From contig NZ_VRLV01000002.1 of the NCBI RefSeq assembly GCF_009760925.1, forward strand, positions 992,001 through 1,056,000: a stretch of 64,000 nucleotides of DNA. Direction: 5' to 3'. This document shows, in pieces, positions 1 to 9,119 of the stretch. Position 1 is the first letter of the stretch. Every line of letters begins with the position of its first letter. Position numbers and translations under genes: made by a program. Source of the stretch: Nonomuraea typhae. GTDB lineage: Bacteria; Actinomycetota; Actinomycetes; Streptosporangiales; Streptosporangiaceae. A model generated the notes under the pieces. The model saw nothing but the letters and a program-made list of their open reading frames with translations. It had not been told where the DNA came from and did no database searches.

Positions 1-1
1 C

Positions 2-415
2 ACCCGGGTGGTCTCACCGGACGGGATCGTGATCATTCCGATAGCCGGGATCCTGCTCGGCGGCTGCATGACGGCCACCACCCTGGCGGGCAAACGCGCC
101 CTGGACGAGCTGGCCCAGCGCCGCGGCGAGGTCGAGGCCGCCCTCTCCCTGGGCTTCCTCCCCCGGGAGGCGCGCCTGGAGATCTGCCGCCCGGCCGCCG
201 CCCAGGCGCTGGTCCCGGCCTTGGACCAGACCCGGACCGTGGGCCTGGTGACGCTGCCCGGCGCCTTCGTCGGCATGCTGCTCGGCGGCGCCGGCCCGCT
301 GGAGGCGGGCGTCGTCCAGCTCGTGGTCCTCGTCGCCCTGCTGGCCGCCGAGGCCGTCGCCTGCGTCACGACCGTCGAGCTGGCCGCCCGCGTGAAGATC
401 AGCCTTCGGCCTTGA
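2..415 (+). CDS. fetB: FetB/UPF0014-type ABC transporter permease, C-terminal part
   Basis: The reading frame is open to the left edge, so the true start lies outside the window. About 137 residues remain. They match the C-terminal half of the FetB (YbbM, UPF0014) family: a TLAGKRALDEL segment after a membrane helix, the cytoplasmic stretch with ALSLGFLPREA, the family hallmark TVGLVTLPGAFVGMLLGG, and a final hydrophobic helix. E. coli FetB is the membrane subunit of an iron exporter. The substrate here is not established. Its ATPase partner, usually adjacent, would lie upstream. The 3' end overlaps the oppositely oriented PASTA gene by 17 bp. Confidence 0.85.
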   Translation, partial: TRVVSPDGIVIIPIAGILLGGCMTATTLAGKRALDELAQRRGEVEAALSLGFLPREARLEICRPAAAQALVPALDQTRTVGLVTLPGAFVGMLLGGAGPLEAGVVQLVVLVALLAAEAVACVTTVELAARVKISLRP

Positions 416-680
416 GCGTGTTCACCGGCGGCTCGGGACGACGGGGCTCGCGCACCCCGCTGTCGTCGTCCGGGCCGGGGCGCACCCACACGGTCACCGG
501 CGCCCACCGGGCGACGCGCACGCCCGGGGCCGGATGCTGGGCCACCACGATCCCGTTCATCACCGGCTGCGGGCTGTCGGGATCGGGCCCCTGCAGCAGC
601 ACTCCGGCGTCATGGCCGGCCAGCCAGGCGTTCAGCGCCTGCTGACCGCGGAAGTCCGGAACGATCACATCGTTTAACAC
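399..680 (-). CDS. Small PASTA-domain protein
   Basis: This 93-residue protein is almost entirely one PASTA domain: VPDFRGQQALNAW near the N-terminus, then a central strand and an HPAPG turn before VTVWV. The tail is Pro/Arg/Asp rich and probably disordered. PASTA domains bind muropeptides or beta-lactams when carried by Ser/Thr kinases and penicillin-binding proteins. Here no signal peptide, membrane helix or partner domain is visible, so the role is unknown. The GTG at 680 is the longest start, and another in-frame GTG at 668 would begin VIVPDF. The gene lies downstream of the sigma-factor terminator and overlaps the fetB tail. Confidence 0.7.
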   Translation of the reverse strand: MLNDVIVPDFRGQQALNAWLAGHDAGVLLQGPDPDSPQPVMNGIVVAQHPAPGVRVARWAPVTVWVRPGPDDDSGVREPRRPEPPVNTLKAEG

Positions 681-713
681 ACACGGTCACCACGACGATT
701 GAAACACAGGCAA

Positions 714-746
714 GGCCCCGCACTCCACCGACGGGAGTACGGGGCC
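714..746 (-). terminator. Hairpin terminator after the principal sigma factor gene
   Basis: An inverted repeat pairs bases 714-726 with 734-746 with one mismatch and a 7-nt loop. The core arm is GGCCCCG. It lies 18 bp past the stop codon of the sigma gene on the minus strand and has no strong U-tract, as is common in high-GC actinobacteria. Confidence 0.75.
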
Positions 747-763
747 GAGCACCTGCGGAACTC

Positions 764-2401
764 TTAGTCCAGGTAGTCCCGGAGGACCTGGGAGCGCGAC
801 GGGTGGCGCAGCTTGGACATCGTCTTCGACTCGATCTGGCGGATCCGCTCGCGGGTCACGCCGTAGACCTTGCCGATCTCGTCCAGCGTCTTCGGCTGCC
901 CGTCGGTGAGACCGAAGCGCATCGACACGACGCCCGCCTCGCGTTCCGACAACGTGTCGAGAACGGAGTGCAGCTGCTCCTGCAGCAGCGTGAAGCTGAC
1001 GGCGTCGGCCGGCACGATGGCCTCGGAGTCCTCGATGAGGTCACCGAACTCGCTGTCGCCCTCCTCGCCCAGCGGGGTGTGGAGGGAGATGGGCTCGCGC
1101 CCGTACTTCTGGACCTCGACCACCTTCTCGGGGGTCATGTCCAGCTCGCGGGCGAGCTCTTCCGGCGTGGGCTCGCGGCCGAGGTCCTGCAGCATCTGCC
1201 GCTGGACCCGGGCCAGCTTGTTGATCACTTCGACCATGTGGACCGGGATGCGGATGGTCCGCGCCTGGTCGGCCATGGCCCGGGTGATCGCCTGCCGGAT
1301 CCACCAGGTGGCGTAGGTGGAGAACTTGTAGCCCTTGGTGTAGTCGAACTTCTCCACGGCGCGGATCAGGCCGAGGTTGCCCTCCTGGATGAGGTCCAGG
1401 AACAGCATCCCGCGGCCGGTGTAGCGCTTGGCCAGCGAGACCACCAGGCGGAGGTTGGCCTCCAGCAGGTGGTTCTTGGCCCGGCGGCCGTCCTCGGCGA
1501 TCCATTCCAGCTCGGCCCGCACGTCGACGGGCAGGTTGTCGACCTCGCCGCCGAGCTGCTCCTCGGCGAACAGGCCCGCCTCGATGCGCTTGGCCAGCTC
1601 GACCTCCTGCTCGGCGTTGAGCAGGGGGACCTTGCCGATCTGCTTGAGGTAGTCCTTGACCGGGTCGGCGGTGGCTCCCGCGGCGGCCACCTGGGCGACC
1701 GGGGCGTCATCGTCGTCGTCGGACAGGATGAGGACTTCGTCCTCGCTCTTGTCGGCCTCGGCCCCGGCTTCCGGCTTGGGCTCCTCGTCGGTGTCTTCCT
1801 CGGTCTCTTCGGACTCGGACTCTGCCTCGGCGACGATCTCGTCGTCGTCGACCTCGATGTCCTCGAGGTCTTCGAGGTCGACCTCGCCCTCGAGGTCGAT
1901 GTCCTCGTCGTCGGCCCCTTCCGGAGCCTTGGGCTTGGTCTCGGCCGGACCGGAGCTGTTGCTCTCCGGCTTGTCGGCCGCCTTCTTGGCGGGTGCGGCC
2001 TTCTTGGCCGCCGGGGCGGCCTTCTTGGCAGGAGCAGCCTTCTTGGGGGCCGGCTCGGCTTCAGCCTCGCCGACGACCGCGGTCACGGTCTCCGGCTGCT
2101 GCTCCTTGGCGGCCGCTGCGGTCTTCGTCTTGACGGGGGCAGCGGTACGGCGCTTTGCTGGACCACGAGACTTTTTCGGTGCCGCCGAATCCGCGGCGGT
2201 CACCACCACGGTCACGCCCTCTTTACTGAGGTTCCGCAAGAACGCGGCGGCGTGCGACATCGGGATGTCCGCCTCCTCGAAGGCTTGGCGGACATCCTCA
2301 GACTCGAGGAAACCCTGCGAGCGCCCACGCTCGAGCAGTCGCTGAATGACGGGCTCGTTCAGCTCTTGTGGCTTCGAGCGAGTCGAACTTGCAGGCGACA
2401 C
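764..2401 (-). CDS. rpoD: Principal (housekeeping) RNA polymerase sigma factor, HrdB/SigA type
   Basis: This is the primary sigma-70 subunit that directs RNA polymerase to housekeeping promoters. From the GTG at 2401 it has 545 residues: an N-terminal region 1.1-like helical part, an Ala/Lys-rich stretch with AAPAKKAA repeats, a long Asp/Glu tract, region 1.2 from about residue 237 ([11 protein letters not shown]), region 2 with [16 protein letters not shown] and the -10-melting segment [13 protein letters not shown], region 3, and region 4 ending in a helix-turn-helix ([20 protein letters not shown]). The start at 2401 was chosen over the longer 2530 because GAGAGG lies 5 nt upstream and homologues begin at this kind of VSxxSS sequence. 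The Ala/Lys and acidic N-terminus is normal for actinobacterial HrdB. Confidence 0.96.
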   Translation of the reverse strand: MSPASSTRSKPQELNEPVIQRLLERGRSQGFLESEDVRQAFEEADIPMSHAAAFLRNLSKEGVTVVVTAADSAAPKKSRGPAKRRTAAPVKTKTAAAAKEQQPETVTAVVGEAEAEPAPKKAAPAKKAAPAAKKAAPAKKAADKPESNSSGPAETKPKAPEGADDEDIDLEGEVDLEDLEDIEVDDDEIVAEAESESEETEEDTDEEPKPEAGAEADKSEDEVLILSDDDDDAPVAQVAAAGATADPVKDYLKQIGKVPLLNAEQEVELAKRIEAGLFAEEQLGGEVDNLPVDVRAELEWIAEDGRRAKNHLLEANLRLVVSLAKRYTGRGMLFLDLIQEGNLGLIRAVEKFDYTKGYKFSTYATWWIRQAITRAMADQARTIRIPVHMVEVINKLARVQRQMLQDLGREPTPEELARELDMTPEKVVEVQKYGREPISLHTPLGEEGDSEFGDLIEDSEAIVPADAVSFTLLQEQLHSVLDTLSEREAGVVSMRFGLTDGQPKTLDEIGKVYGVTRERIRQIESKTMSKLRHPSRSQVLRDYLD

Positions 2402-2466
2402 GAACACCTCTCGAACGAACGCGTGGCGACAATGGACCCAGATGCCCGCTGGGGGGCTATGCCTCT

Positions 2467-2535
2467 CTAGGAGATACGAGGCCGTGCGGAGCGCAAACGG
2501 ACCAACCAGCATTCTGGCATGACCCAGCACCTCAT
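2467..2535 (-). CDS. Candidate 22-residue leader ORF upstream of the principal sigma factor
   Basis: An ATG at 2535 has a strong ribosome-binding site, GGGAGG seven bases upstream, better than that of the sigma gene. It opens a 22-codon [23 protein letters not shown] then Ile-Ser-stop, that closes 65 nt before the sigma start at 2401. Two Cys-Trp pairs (residues 3-4 and 9-10) and clustered Arg are visible. It may be a leader peptide coupling translation to growth state, or chance. No homologue is known to me. It was found by reading the 5' region and is supported only by its Shine-Dalgarno sequence and position. Confidence 0.3.
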   Translation of the reverse strand: MRCWVMPECWLVRLRSARPRIS

Positions 2536-2640
2536 ACGGCCACCTCCCGGCGGTTGACCTCCACCCTAGGCCGACCCGGACAGTAGTGCGTACGCAAGCG
2601 CGGCACTGATACCCGAAAGCAACCGTTATGACTGTTTCAT

Positions 2641-4734
2641 TCAGTCACTCTTCGTGGCCGGCGGAACGTGAATAGCCAGTGCGGTAACGTCATCATCCTG
2701 TTCATATCCCGACAACATCCGGTCTACCAGGAAGTCCAGCAACATGTGCGGACTACTGACGACCTCAGGCGGCGCTTCGGTCACAACAGAGCAAAGTTCC
2801 GCGAGACCGGCGTCGAGACCTCGCTTCCGGTTCTCCACCAGACCATCGGAGTAGAGCACGGCGGTATGGCCGGGCGGCACCACGAACCGGAACTGCCTAC
2901 GGCTGGTCGGCCAGCCTAGCGGAGTGCCGGGCTCGGCGTCACACAGAATCGCCGTGCCCTGCGGCGAAACCAGCACGGGCGGCGGGTGACCGGCCAGCGC
3001 CAGCGTCCCCTCGCCCGTCACCGGCTCGACGACCATGTAGGCCAGCGTGGTGACCTGCTCTTCCTCCTCGGTGGCCTCGAAGACCCGGTCGAGACCGGTG
3101 AGCACGGCGGCAGGCGGCGGATTGGTCAGCGCCAGCGCCCGCATGGCGTTGCGGATGCGGCCCATCCCGGCGGCGGCCTTGACGCCCTTGCCCATGACGT
3201 CGCCCACCACGGCGGCCACGCGGCCGTCCTGGAGCACGAAGGCGTCGTACCAGTCGCCGCCGACCTGCACGTGCCGGCTGCCCGAGCGGAAACGCTGGGC
3301 CAGCACCAGGCCCTTGACCACCGGCAGGCGGTCGGGCAGCAGGCTGCGCTGCAGGGTCTCGGCGGTGCGGTGCTCGCGCTCGAACAGCGTGGCGCGCTCG
3401 ACGGCCAGCGCGCACTGCCCGGCCAGCGCCTCCAGGAAGACGCCGTCCTCCTGGGAGATCTTCTGCGGCCGGGTGAAGGAGAACCGCAGCGCGCCCAGGG
3501 CGCGGCCCGCGGCCAGCAGCGGCAGGCCCACCCAGGCCCGCTCGTCGCTGTGCTTGAGGTAGGCCGACAGGACCTCCTCGCTGCCGCCCGCCTCCAGCAG
3601 CTGCGACTTCAGCGATTCCGGCGAGTCGGCGAAGACCGGCCGCCGGCTGTTGACCGCCATCGTCATCACGCTGGAGTGCGACAGCGGGATCTCCTCGCCG
3701 GAGGCGCCCGGCACCTCGGGCACGCCCTCGCCGTTGACCAGCTTGAGCGCGGCCCGGTCGGTGTCGAGCAGCGCCACGGCCGACCGGTCGGCGGCCAGGG
3801 CGGTGCGCCCGACGTCGATGATGACCTGGACCACCTGCTCGACCGTCAGGGCCTCGGCCAGCATGGCCGTGGCGCCCTGCAGCCGGGCCGTGCGCAGCGC
3901 CGCGGCGCCGAGCTGGTCGGTCAGGCGGCCGCGCATCTCCTCGGCCTCGCGCTGGGGCGTGACGTCGGTGTTGGCGCCGACCCACTCGACCACCCGGCCG
4001 TGCCTGATGATCGGTACGGCCCGCACCTCGAAGTGGCGGTAGCCGCTGGCCCGGGTGCGGACCCGGTAGTTCCACTCGAACATCGTCCGGCCGCGCAGCG
4101 CCTCCCGCCACGCCTCCTCGGTCTGCTGGCGCTCGTCGGGATGGACCGCGTCGAGCCAGCCCTGCCCGAGGTACTCCTCCAGCCCCTGGCCGGTGATGGC
4201 GCGCCACTGGGGCGCGTCCTCGACCACCGCGCCCGTGGGCGAGGTGATCCACACCAGCTGCGACTGCGCCTCGACCAGCGAGCGGTAGCGCTCCTCGCTG
4301 CGGCGCAGCTCCTCCTCGGTCTGGCGGCTCTCGGTCACGTCGAGCCCGACCAGCGCGACGGCACGCAGCTCGCCGCCCTCGTCGTGGATCGGCGAGAACG
4401 ACAGCGACCAGTGCCGGGTGTCGCCTTCCGGCGTGCGCACGCGCACGCGGCTCTCGGTGACCGGCCCGTCGCTCTCGATCACGGCCTGGACGCCGTGCGT
4501 GACCAACTGGCTGAGGTCGGCGGTCAGCACCTCCACCGGCGCCTTGCCGGCCAGGCGCTCGGCGGGCACGCTCACGACATCGGTGAACACGTCGTTGACC
4601 CGCTGGATGCGGCCCTCGACGTCGAAGAAGGCGAAGGCGAACTCCGCCTCGGACAGCAGGCCCTTGAACAGGCCGGAGTCTGAGATGTCCACATCCGACT
4701 CCCGGGGACGGGGAACGGAGGTCTCGGCGCTCAT
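2641..4734 (-). CDS. PAS-PAS-GAF SpoIIE-type PP2C serine phosphatase
   Basis: This 697-residue cytoplasmic signalling protein has two PAS/PAC modules (about 25-125 and 140-260; the second has a clear PAC motif, [15 protein letters not shown]), a GAF domain (about 285-430), and a C-terminal SpoIIE/RsbU PP2C phosphatase (about 455-690). Metal-binding motifs [23 protein letters not shown] and DDDVTALA are all present, so the phosphatase should be active. Family members dephosphorylate anti-sigma-factor antagonists. No kinase or antagonist gene is nearby, so the target is unknown. The ATG at 4734 was chosen because GGAGGT lies 7 nt upstream; a longer frame starts at 4776. Its neighbour is the sigma factor gene, but the two are separated by a promoter-sized gap. 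Confidence 0.9.
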   Translation of the reverse strand: MSAETSVPRPRESDVDISDSGLFKGLLSEAEFAFAFFDVEGRIQRVNDVFTDVVSVPAERLAGKAPVEVLTADLSQLVTHGVQAVIESDGPVTESRVRVRTPEGDTRHWSLSFSPIHDEGGELRAVALVGLDVTESRQTEEELRRSEERYRSLVEAQSQLVWITSPTGAVVEDAPQWRAITGQGLEEYLGQGWLDAVHPDERQQTEEAWREALRGRTMFEWNYRVRTRASGYRHFEVRAVPIIRHGRVVEWVGANTDVTPQREAEEMRGRLTDQLGAAALRTARLQGATAMLAEALTVEQVVQVIIDVGRTALAADRSAVALLDTDRAALKLVNGEGVPEVPGASGEEIPLSHSSVMTMAVNSRRPVFADSPESLKSQLLEAGGSEEVLSAYLKHSDERAWVGLPLLAAGRALGALRFSFTRPQKISQEDGVFLEALAGQCALAVERATLFEREHRTAETLQRSLLPDRLPVVKGLVLAQRFRSGSRHVQVGGDWYDAFVLQDGRVAAVVGDVMGKGVKAAAGMGRIRNAMRALALTNPPPAAVLTGLDRVFEATEEEEQVTTLAYMVVEPVTGEGTLALAGHPPPVLVSPQGTAILCDAEPGTPLGWPTSRRQFRFVVPPGHTAVLYSDGLVENRKRGLDAGLAELCSVVTEAPPEVVSSPHMLLDFLVDRMLSGYEQDDDVTALAIHVPPATKSD

Positions 4735-4940
4735 GGTCGGCACCTCCGTCGCGTGCCAGGGTCTCCCACGCGGCACATCTCCATAACTGTGTATCGGCGT
4801 AGCGCAGCTCCGGGCGACCGGATTCTGCTGTACATCATCCGCGATCGGTGTGCGTGGACGGAAGCCCCCGCCACCGGCCGGTCTCCACTATGGACAACGC
4901 ATCCTGTCAAAATCGCTCCACGTTACGCAGCAAGATCAGG

Positions 4941-5510
4941 CTACTTGGCCTTCGCCGCCCTTTTGGCCTCTTGCTTGGTTGCCCTGACCTTGTCCAGGCT
5001 CTCGGGGCCGACGACGTCGGCCACGGACCTGTGGGAGCCCTCCTCACCGTAAAGCCCGGCCGCCTCGCGCCAGCCGGAGGGCTGGACGCCGAGCTGTTTG
5101 CCCAGGAGAGCCAGGAAGATCTGTGCCTTCTGCTTGCCGTAGCCGGGAAGCTCTTGCAGTCGCTTGAGCAAGTCCTTGCCGTCGGCGGCGTCGGCCCAGA
5201 TCCGCTCCGGCCGCCCGTCGTAGTGCTCCACGAGGTAGACGGCGAGCTGCTGGACGCGGCCGGCCATCGACGTCGGGTAGCGGTGCACGGCGGGCTTCTC
5301 GGCGAGCAGCGCGGCGAACGCCTCGGGGTCGTAGGAGGCGATCTCCTCGGCCGTGAGGTCGTGCCCGAGCCGCTGCGAGATGGTGTGCGGGCCGGTGAAC
5401 GCCCACTCCATCGGGATCTGCTGATCGAGCAGCATGCCGACGAGCAGGGCGAGCGGACTGCGGCCGAGCAGCTCGTCGGCCTCCGTCCGCTGGGCGAGCT
5501 GGATGCGCAT
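4941..5510 (-). CDS. HhH-GPD family base-excision DNA repair protein
   Basis: This 189-residue protein has the helix-hairpin-helix of the HhH-GPD DNA glycosylase superfamily at residues 121-141 (LPGYGKQKAQIFLALLGKQL). It lacks the Fe-S cluster cysteines of endonuclease III. The N-terminal LLVGMLLDQQIPMEWAF block is typical of the short actinobacterial subfamily. The catalytic Asp expected after the HhH motif is not obvious, so glycosylase activity is inferred from family only. The C-terminus is Lys/Ala rich and may help DNA binding. The gene is divergent from the small gene at 5717, with about 200 bp between them. Confidence 0.8.
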   Translation of the reverse strand: MRIQLAQRTEADELLGRSPLALLVGMLLDQQIPMEWAFTGPHTISQRLGHDLTAEEIASYDPEAFAALLAEKPAVHRYPTSMAGRVQQLAVYLVEHYDGRPERIWADAADGKDLLKRLQELPGYGKQKAQIFLALLGKQLGVQPSGWREAAGLYGEEGSHRSVADVVGPESLDKVRATKQEAKRAAKAK

Positions 5511-5716
5511 GGAAACAGCTTCGCACGAAAGGGTCTCTCACGTTTGGCGGTCGCGCCCGCTGCGCCGTACTTCACGATGAACGCACAGGAACACAAAGGA
5601 ACACAGTCGGCCTGGAGGCTTGACACCTGCCCAAGAAAGGATGGAATGGGAGCGCAAGACGCACGCGTCCACCTCCGGGGGGTTTGCCCCCGGGCCTCCA
5701 GAGGAATCTCACGACT

Positions 5717-5941
5717 ATGCTCGCTCTGGCCACACGCATGCTCAAAGAGCCAGTGAGTCTCCGGCTGGCCGAAGAGTTTCTCACCGTGCCCGTGGACACG
5801 ATCGACCGATGTGTGGCCGACGTGCGGGCGTGCGCGGAGCATCTCGGCATCGAACCGACCGCTCAGGTCGTGGAGCGCATCGCCCGGGAGCATCTGCTCG
5901 CCATCGTGAACTCCGCGCCCCCGCCCCGGAGCGCCCGATAA
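5717..5941 (+). CDS. Small helical protein of the three-helix-bundle type
   Basis: A 74-residue protein starts at the ATG 5717, with an AGAGG about 12 nt upstream. An in-frame TTG at 5684 would add 11 residues. The sequence is almost all amphipathic helix: LRLAEEFLTVPVDTIDRCVA, then VERIAREHL. This VP...TID..V pattern and the VERIAREHL ending resemble the actinobacterial three-helix-bundle dimerization domain proteins, which have no assigned function. It sits just upstream of the DUF1841-like gene, in the same direction and 63 bp away, so co-transcription is possible. Confidence 0.5.
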   Translation: MLALATRMLKEPVSLRLAEEFLTVPVDTIDRCVADVRACAEHLGIEPTAQVVERIAREHLLAIVNSAPPPRSAR

Positions 5942-6004
5942 CATCGGTGAGACCAGGCTGCGTGAATCGCGCCGTTTGTGCCTGGAATGCGAGAGAGTGA
6001 GGGC

Positions 6005-7558
6005 GTGCGCCGACACCGAACCAACCCTGACGAGGTCTTCCAGGAGATGCTGCAGGCGGCGCGCGAACTTCTCGCCGTCCGCACTCCGCTCGACGCCGAA
6101 CTGATGGTCTCCGACATGATCGGGGCCTGGTGGGGCAAACGCGTCAAGGGCGGCGACGTCGAGCAGGTGCTCGGCGAGGGGCTGGTCGACTACGCCGCCA
6201 AGGCCGGCACCCCCGCCTCGCTGACGCTGCTCATCTGCCTGGCCTATCTCGGCACGGCACGTCAGGGCGCCAAGGCCGAGGGCGCGGCGCTGGCCATGAT
6301 GGAGGGCGGCGTGGCCCGGCCCGGCTGGGCCGAGCGGGTGGGCGCGGTCAAGCCCACCGGCTGCTACGTCTCGCGCGACGCCTACGGCGACCAGGACACC
6401 GTGATCTGCACATTCGCCTACCGCTGGGGCGAGACCGCGGCGCCGTCCGCGCTCGCCGTCGCCGGACAGGACCGGCACGCGCTGGTCATGGTGGTGGATC
6501 ACAACATGTCCGGCATGGCGCGTGACGCCTGGGTCTCCTCCCACGTGGACAAACTGCTCGACCAGGCCAAGGCCGAGGCCGAGGCCAACCCGATGCTGCT
6601 GTTCGAGGAGATCGAGCCCCAGCAGGCGCGCGCCCTGCTGGAGTCGGCCATGAAGGCCACCCGCGAGCCGAAGACGCCGCCGCCGGTCAGCGACAGCTAC
6701 AGCGCCTACCACGCCTTCGCGCGCTCCCGGCTCAAGGCGCTGCCGCCCGGCCGCAAGCGCCCAGCCCCGCTGCACATCGAGGCCCCCTACAGCCGCGAGC
6801 GCCGCGCCATGCTGGCCGCGGAGTTCCTGGCCTCCGACGCCGCCGAGCACCTGTCGGACCCCTCGGCCGCCTCGCGCTGCGCCGACCACATCATCGACTA
6901 CGGCTGCGAGCAGGACTTCAGCCGCCCGATGCGGGTCAGCCCGGTCAAGTGCGAGACGTTCCTGCTCGACTGGCTGCCGCGCAAGGTGTTCCTGAGCCGG
7001 GCCGAGCAGGACGCCATGCCGCACGTGCTGTCGGCCTGGGTGCGCTTCGCGGCCGGCCGTACCGGACTGACCGAGCGGGGGCTGCGGGCGACGCTGGACG
7101 CGGTGTGGGAGGCCACGGCCAAGTTCCCCGAGGCGTATCGCGACCCGACCTCCTTCGGCCTGGAGCGCCCGCTGCTGGAGCGGCTGCTGCCGGACGGCGA
7201 CCTGTCGGCGCTGGCCAGGCGGGTCTTCGCCTTCCCGTTCCTGCAGGGCGTGCACGGCGACCTCGATCTGGAGAAGCTGAACCCGGCCGACCAGGCCGAC
7301 CGCCGTACGCTGCTGCGCTTCGACCACGTCGGCGAGATCGACGAGGAGCACCTGGCCTGGCACGAGGAGATCGCCACGCGCCTGTGGGACGGTGACCCGC
7401 CGCAGCTCTGGGAGGCCGCGCAGCGGCTGCTGGACCTCGGCCACGACCGCCACGAGGTGCTGCACGTGCTGATCGAGATCGCCGAGCGCATCGGCGGCGA
7501 TCCCGAGGAGCTGGCCGCGGCCCTGGACGACATCGCCGACATCCCCGACGAGATCTGA
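6005..7558 (+). CDS. Conserved actinobacterial protein with C-terminal DUF1841-like region
   Basis: This 517-residue soluble protein has no signal or membrane segments. The last 60 residues (WHEEIATRLWDGDPPQLWEA ... GHDRHEVLHVLIEIAERIGG) follow the DUF1841 pattern, a His-containing helical region common in SEC-C-type uncharacterised proteins. The rest is mixed alpha/beta with a PVKCETFLLDWLPRKV segment that is typical of a large unknown family in Streptomyces and relatives. The start is uncertain: GTG 5978, ATG 5987 and GTG 6005 are in frame. I chose 6005 because of the purine-rich GAGAGAG upstream. No function can be assigned. Confidence 0.8.
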   Translation: MRRHRTNPDEVFQEMLQAARELLAVRTPLDAELMVSDMIGAWWGKRVKGGDVEQVLGEGLVDYAAKAGTPASLTLLICLAYLGTARQGAKAEGAALAMMEGGVARPGWAERVGAVKPTGCYVSRDAYGDQDTVICTFAYRWGETAAPSALAVAGQDRHALVMVVDHNMSGMARDAWVSSHVDKLLDQAKAEAEANPMLLFEEIEPQQARALLESAMKATREPKTPPPVSDSYSAYHAFARSRLKALPPGRKRPAPLHIEAPYSRERRAMLAAEFLASDAAEHLSDPSAASRCADHIIDYGCEQDFSRPMRVSPVKCETFLLDWLPRKVFLSRAEQDAMPHVLSAWVRFAAGRTGLTERGLRATLDAVWEATAKFPEAYRDPTSFGLERPLLERLLPDGDLSALARRVFAFPFLQGVHGDLDLEKLNPADQADRRTLLRFDHVGEIDEEHLAWHEEIATRLWDGDPPQLWEAAQRLLDLGHDRHEVLHVLIEIAERIGGDPEELAAALDDIADIPDEI

Positions 7559-7587
7559 CGCCACCCGCCGTAGCAGAATCTTCTTCT

Positions 7588-8352
7588 ATGTCGATGTATT
7601 CCAGGCTCGCTCCCGGCCGCTATCTCGCCTCTGAGCACACCCAGGGCCCCTGGGACCCGAAATTTCAGCACATGGGGCCGGTGACCGCCCTGATCGCCCA
7701 CGAACTGGCCGCCGCCGCGCCCAAGGCGGGCCTGGACCTGTCCCGCCTGGCCGCCGACGTCTTCGCGCCCGTCCCGGTCGGCGAGTTGGAGATCGCCACC
7801 GAGGTGATCCGCGACGGCAAGCGCGTGCAGTGCCTGGCCGCGACGGTCCGCGCGGGCGGGCGGGAGTTCGTGCGCGCCACCGCCTGGCGCATCCGCGAGA
7901 GCGACAGCCCGCGGACCGCCGCCGCGCCGCCGCCCGCGCCCGTCCCGGACGAGCCGGACCCGCCGTCCTGGCTGTCCACCGGCTTCGGGTACGGCAGAGC
8001 CATGGACTGGCGCTTCGTCAAGGGCACCCCCATGGAGCCCGGCGCGGCCACCGCCTGGATGCGCATGCGCGTCCCCCTGGTGGAGGGCGAGCCGGTCACC
8101 CCGCTCGAACGCCTGCTGGCCACCGCCGACAGCGGCAACGGCATCAGCTACGCGCTGCCGTTCGAGACCCACCTGTTCGTCAACGTGGACCTGACCGTCT
8201 CGCTGTTCCGCAGCCCGGCCACCGAATGGATCTGCATGGACGCCGAAACCACGGTCGGCCCGTCCGGGCGCGGCCTGACCCGTTCGGTCCTTTTCGACGA
8301 GCACGGAGAGGTGGGAGGGGCAACCCAGACACTCTTCGTCGCGCCACGGTAG
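7588..8352 (+). CDS. Acyl-CoA thioesterase family protein (double hotdog)
   Basis: These 254 residues match the 4HBT_3/TesB-like double-hotdog fold: an N-terminal hotdog (residues 1-110, GPWDPKFQHMGPVTALIAHEL; typical catalytic helix context), a Pro-rich linker near 120-135, and a C-terminal hotdog with FETHLFVNVDLTVSLFR and GRGLTRSVLFDEHG. Such proteins hydrolyse acyl-CoA thioesters. Chain-length preference cannot be read from the sequence. The gene ends 11 bp before pxpA and is probably co-transcribed with the 5-oxoprolinase genes, although no metabolic link is evident. Confidence 0.85.
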   Translation: MSMYSRLAPGRYLASEHTQGPWDPKFQHMGPVTALIAHELAAAAPKAGLDLSRLAADVFAPVPVGELEIATEVIRDGKRVQCLAATVRAGGREFVRATAWRIRESDSPRTAAAPPPAPVPDEPDPPSWLSTGFGYGRAMDWRFVKGTPMEPGAATAWMRMRVPLVEGEPVTPLERLLATADSGNGISYALPFETHLFVNVDLTVSLFRSPATEWICMDAETTVGPSGRGLTRSVLFDEHGEVGGATQTLFVAPR

Positions 8353-8363
8353 AAGATAGGTCC

Positions 8364-9119
8364 ATGGTGATCGACCTCAACGCGGACCTCGGCGAAGGCT
8401 TCGGCATCTGGAAGCTCGGCGACGACCTGGCGCTGCTGGACATCGTGACCAGCGCCAACGTCGCCTGCGGCTTCCACGCCGGCGACCCCGTGACCATCAG
8501 GCGCACCTGCGCCGCCGCCGTCGACCGGGGCGTGTCCATCGGCGCGCAGGTCTCCTACCGCGACCTGGCCCACTTCGGCCGCCGGGAGATGGAGGTCGAG
8601 CCCGAGGAGCTCTGCGCCGAGGTGCTCTACCAGCTCGCCGCGGTGGACGGCATCGCCCGTTCCATGGGCGGCCGCGTCTCCTACGTCAAACCCCACGGCG
8701 CCCTCTACAACCGCATCTGCCGCGACCCCGGCCAGGCCGCCGCCGTCATCGACGCCGTGGCCGACTACGACCCGTCGCTGCCGGTGCTGACCCTGCCCGG
8801 CTCGGCCGTGCACCACGCCGCCGCCGCCGAGGGCGTGCCCACGATCACCGAGGCGTTCGCCGACCGCGCCTACACCCCGGCGGGCGCCCTGGTGTCCCGC
8901 CGCGAGCCGGGCGCCGTCATCCACGACCCGGCCGCGGTCGCCGCCCGCGCGGTCCGCATGGCCGTGGACAACCGCGTCGTGGCCGCCGACGGCAGCGAGA
9001 TCGCCGTCTCGGCCCGCTCCATCTGCGTCCACGGCGACACCCCCGACGCGGTACGGCTGGCGCAGGCCGTCCGCGACCGGCTGCTGGAAGCCGGCGTCGT
9101 CCTGCAGGCGTTCGCGTGA
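8364..9119 (+). CDS. pxpA: 5-oxoprolinase subunit PxpA (LamB/YcsF family)
   Basis: PxpA, with PxpB and PxpC, forms the ATP-dependent prokaryotic 5-oxoprolinase that opens pyroglutamate to glutamate. The 251-residue sequence starts with the family signature DLNADLGEGFG and carries ANVACGFHAGDP, YVKPHGALYN and the C-terminal ICVHGDTPDAV. The ATG at 8364 is used; a GTG at 8367 follows directly. The frame is open upstream, but the upstream part overlaps the thioesterase and shows no homology. Its stop overlaps the pxpB start by 4 bp (GTGA), so the three genes are translationally coupled. Confidence 0.95.
   Translation: MVIDLNADLGEGFGIWKLGDDLALLDIVTSANVACGFHAGDPVTIRRTCAAAVDRGVSIGAQVSYRDLAHFGRREMEVEPEELCAEVLYQLAAVDGIARSMGGRVSYVKPHGALYNRICRDPGQAAAVIDAVADYDPSLPVLTLPGSAVHHAAAAEGVPTITEAFADRAYTPAGALVSRREPGAVIHDPAAVAARAVRMAVDNRVVAADGSEIAVSARSICVHGDTPDAVRLAQAVRDRLLEAGVVLQAFA

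Noticed and set aside
803..2470. Long frame opposite the principal sigma gene
   Set aside because: It mirrors the sigma gene in reverse frame and has no start signal or domain; a shadow of high-GC codon bias. Many similar antisense frames (for example 2986-4683, 11697-14219, 14244-16922, 32566-35211, 41387-44794 and 51695-54379) were left out for the same reason.
4848..5756. Plus-strand frame of 302 residues across the HhH gene
   Set aside because: It runs opposite a clear HhH-GPD gene, with typical antisense composition (Leu/Val/Gly rich).
5935..5949. GATAACATCGGT, also present at 36037, as a shared regulatory word
   Set aside because: Two 12-base matches in 64 kb are expected by chance and the surroundings differ.
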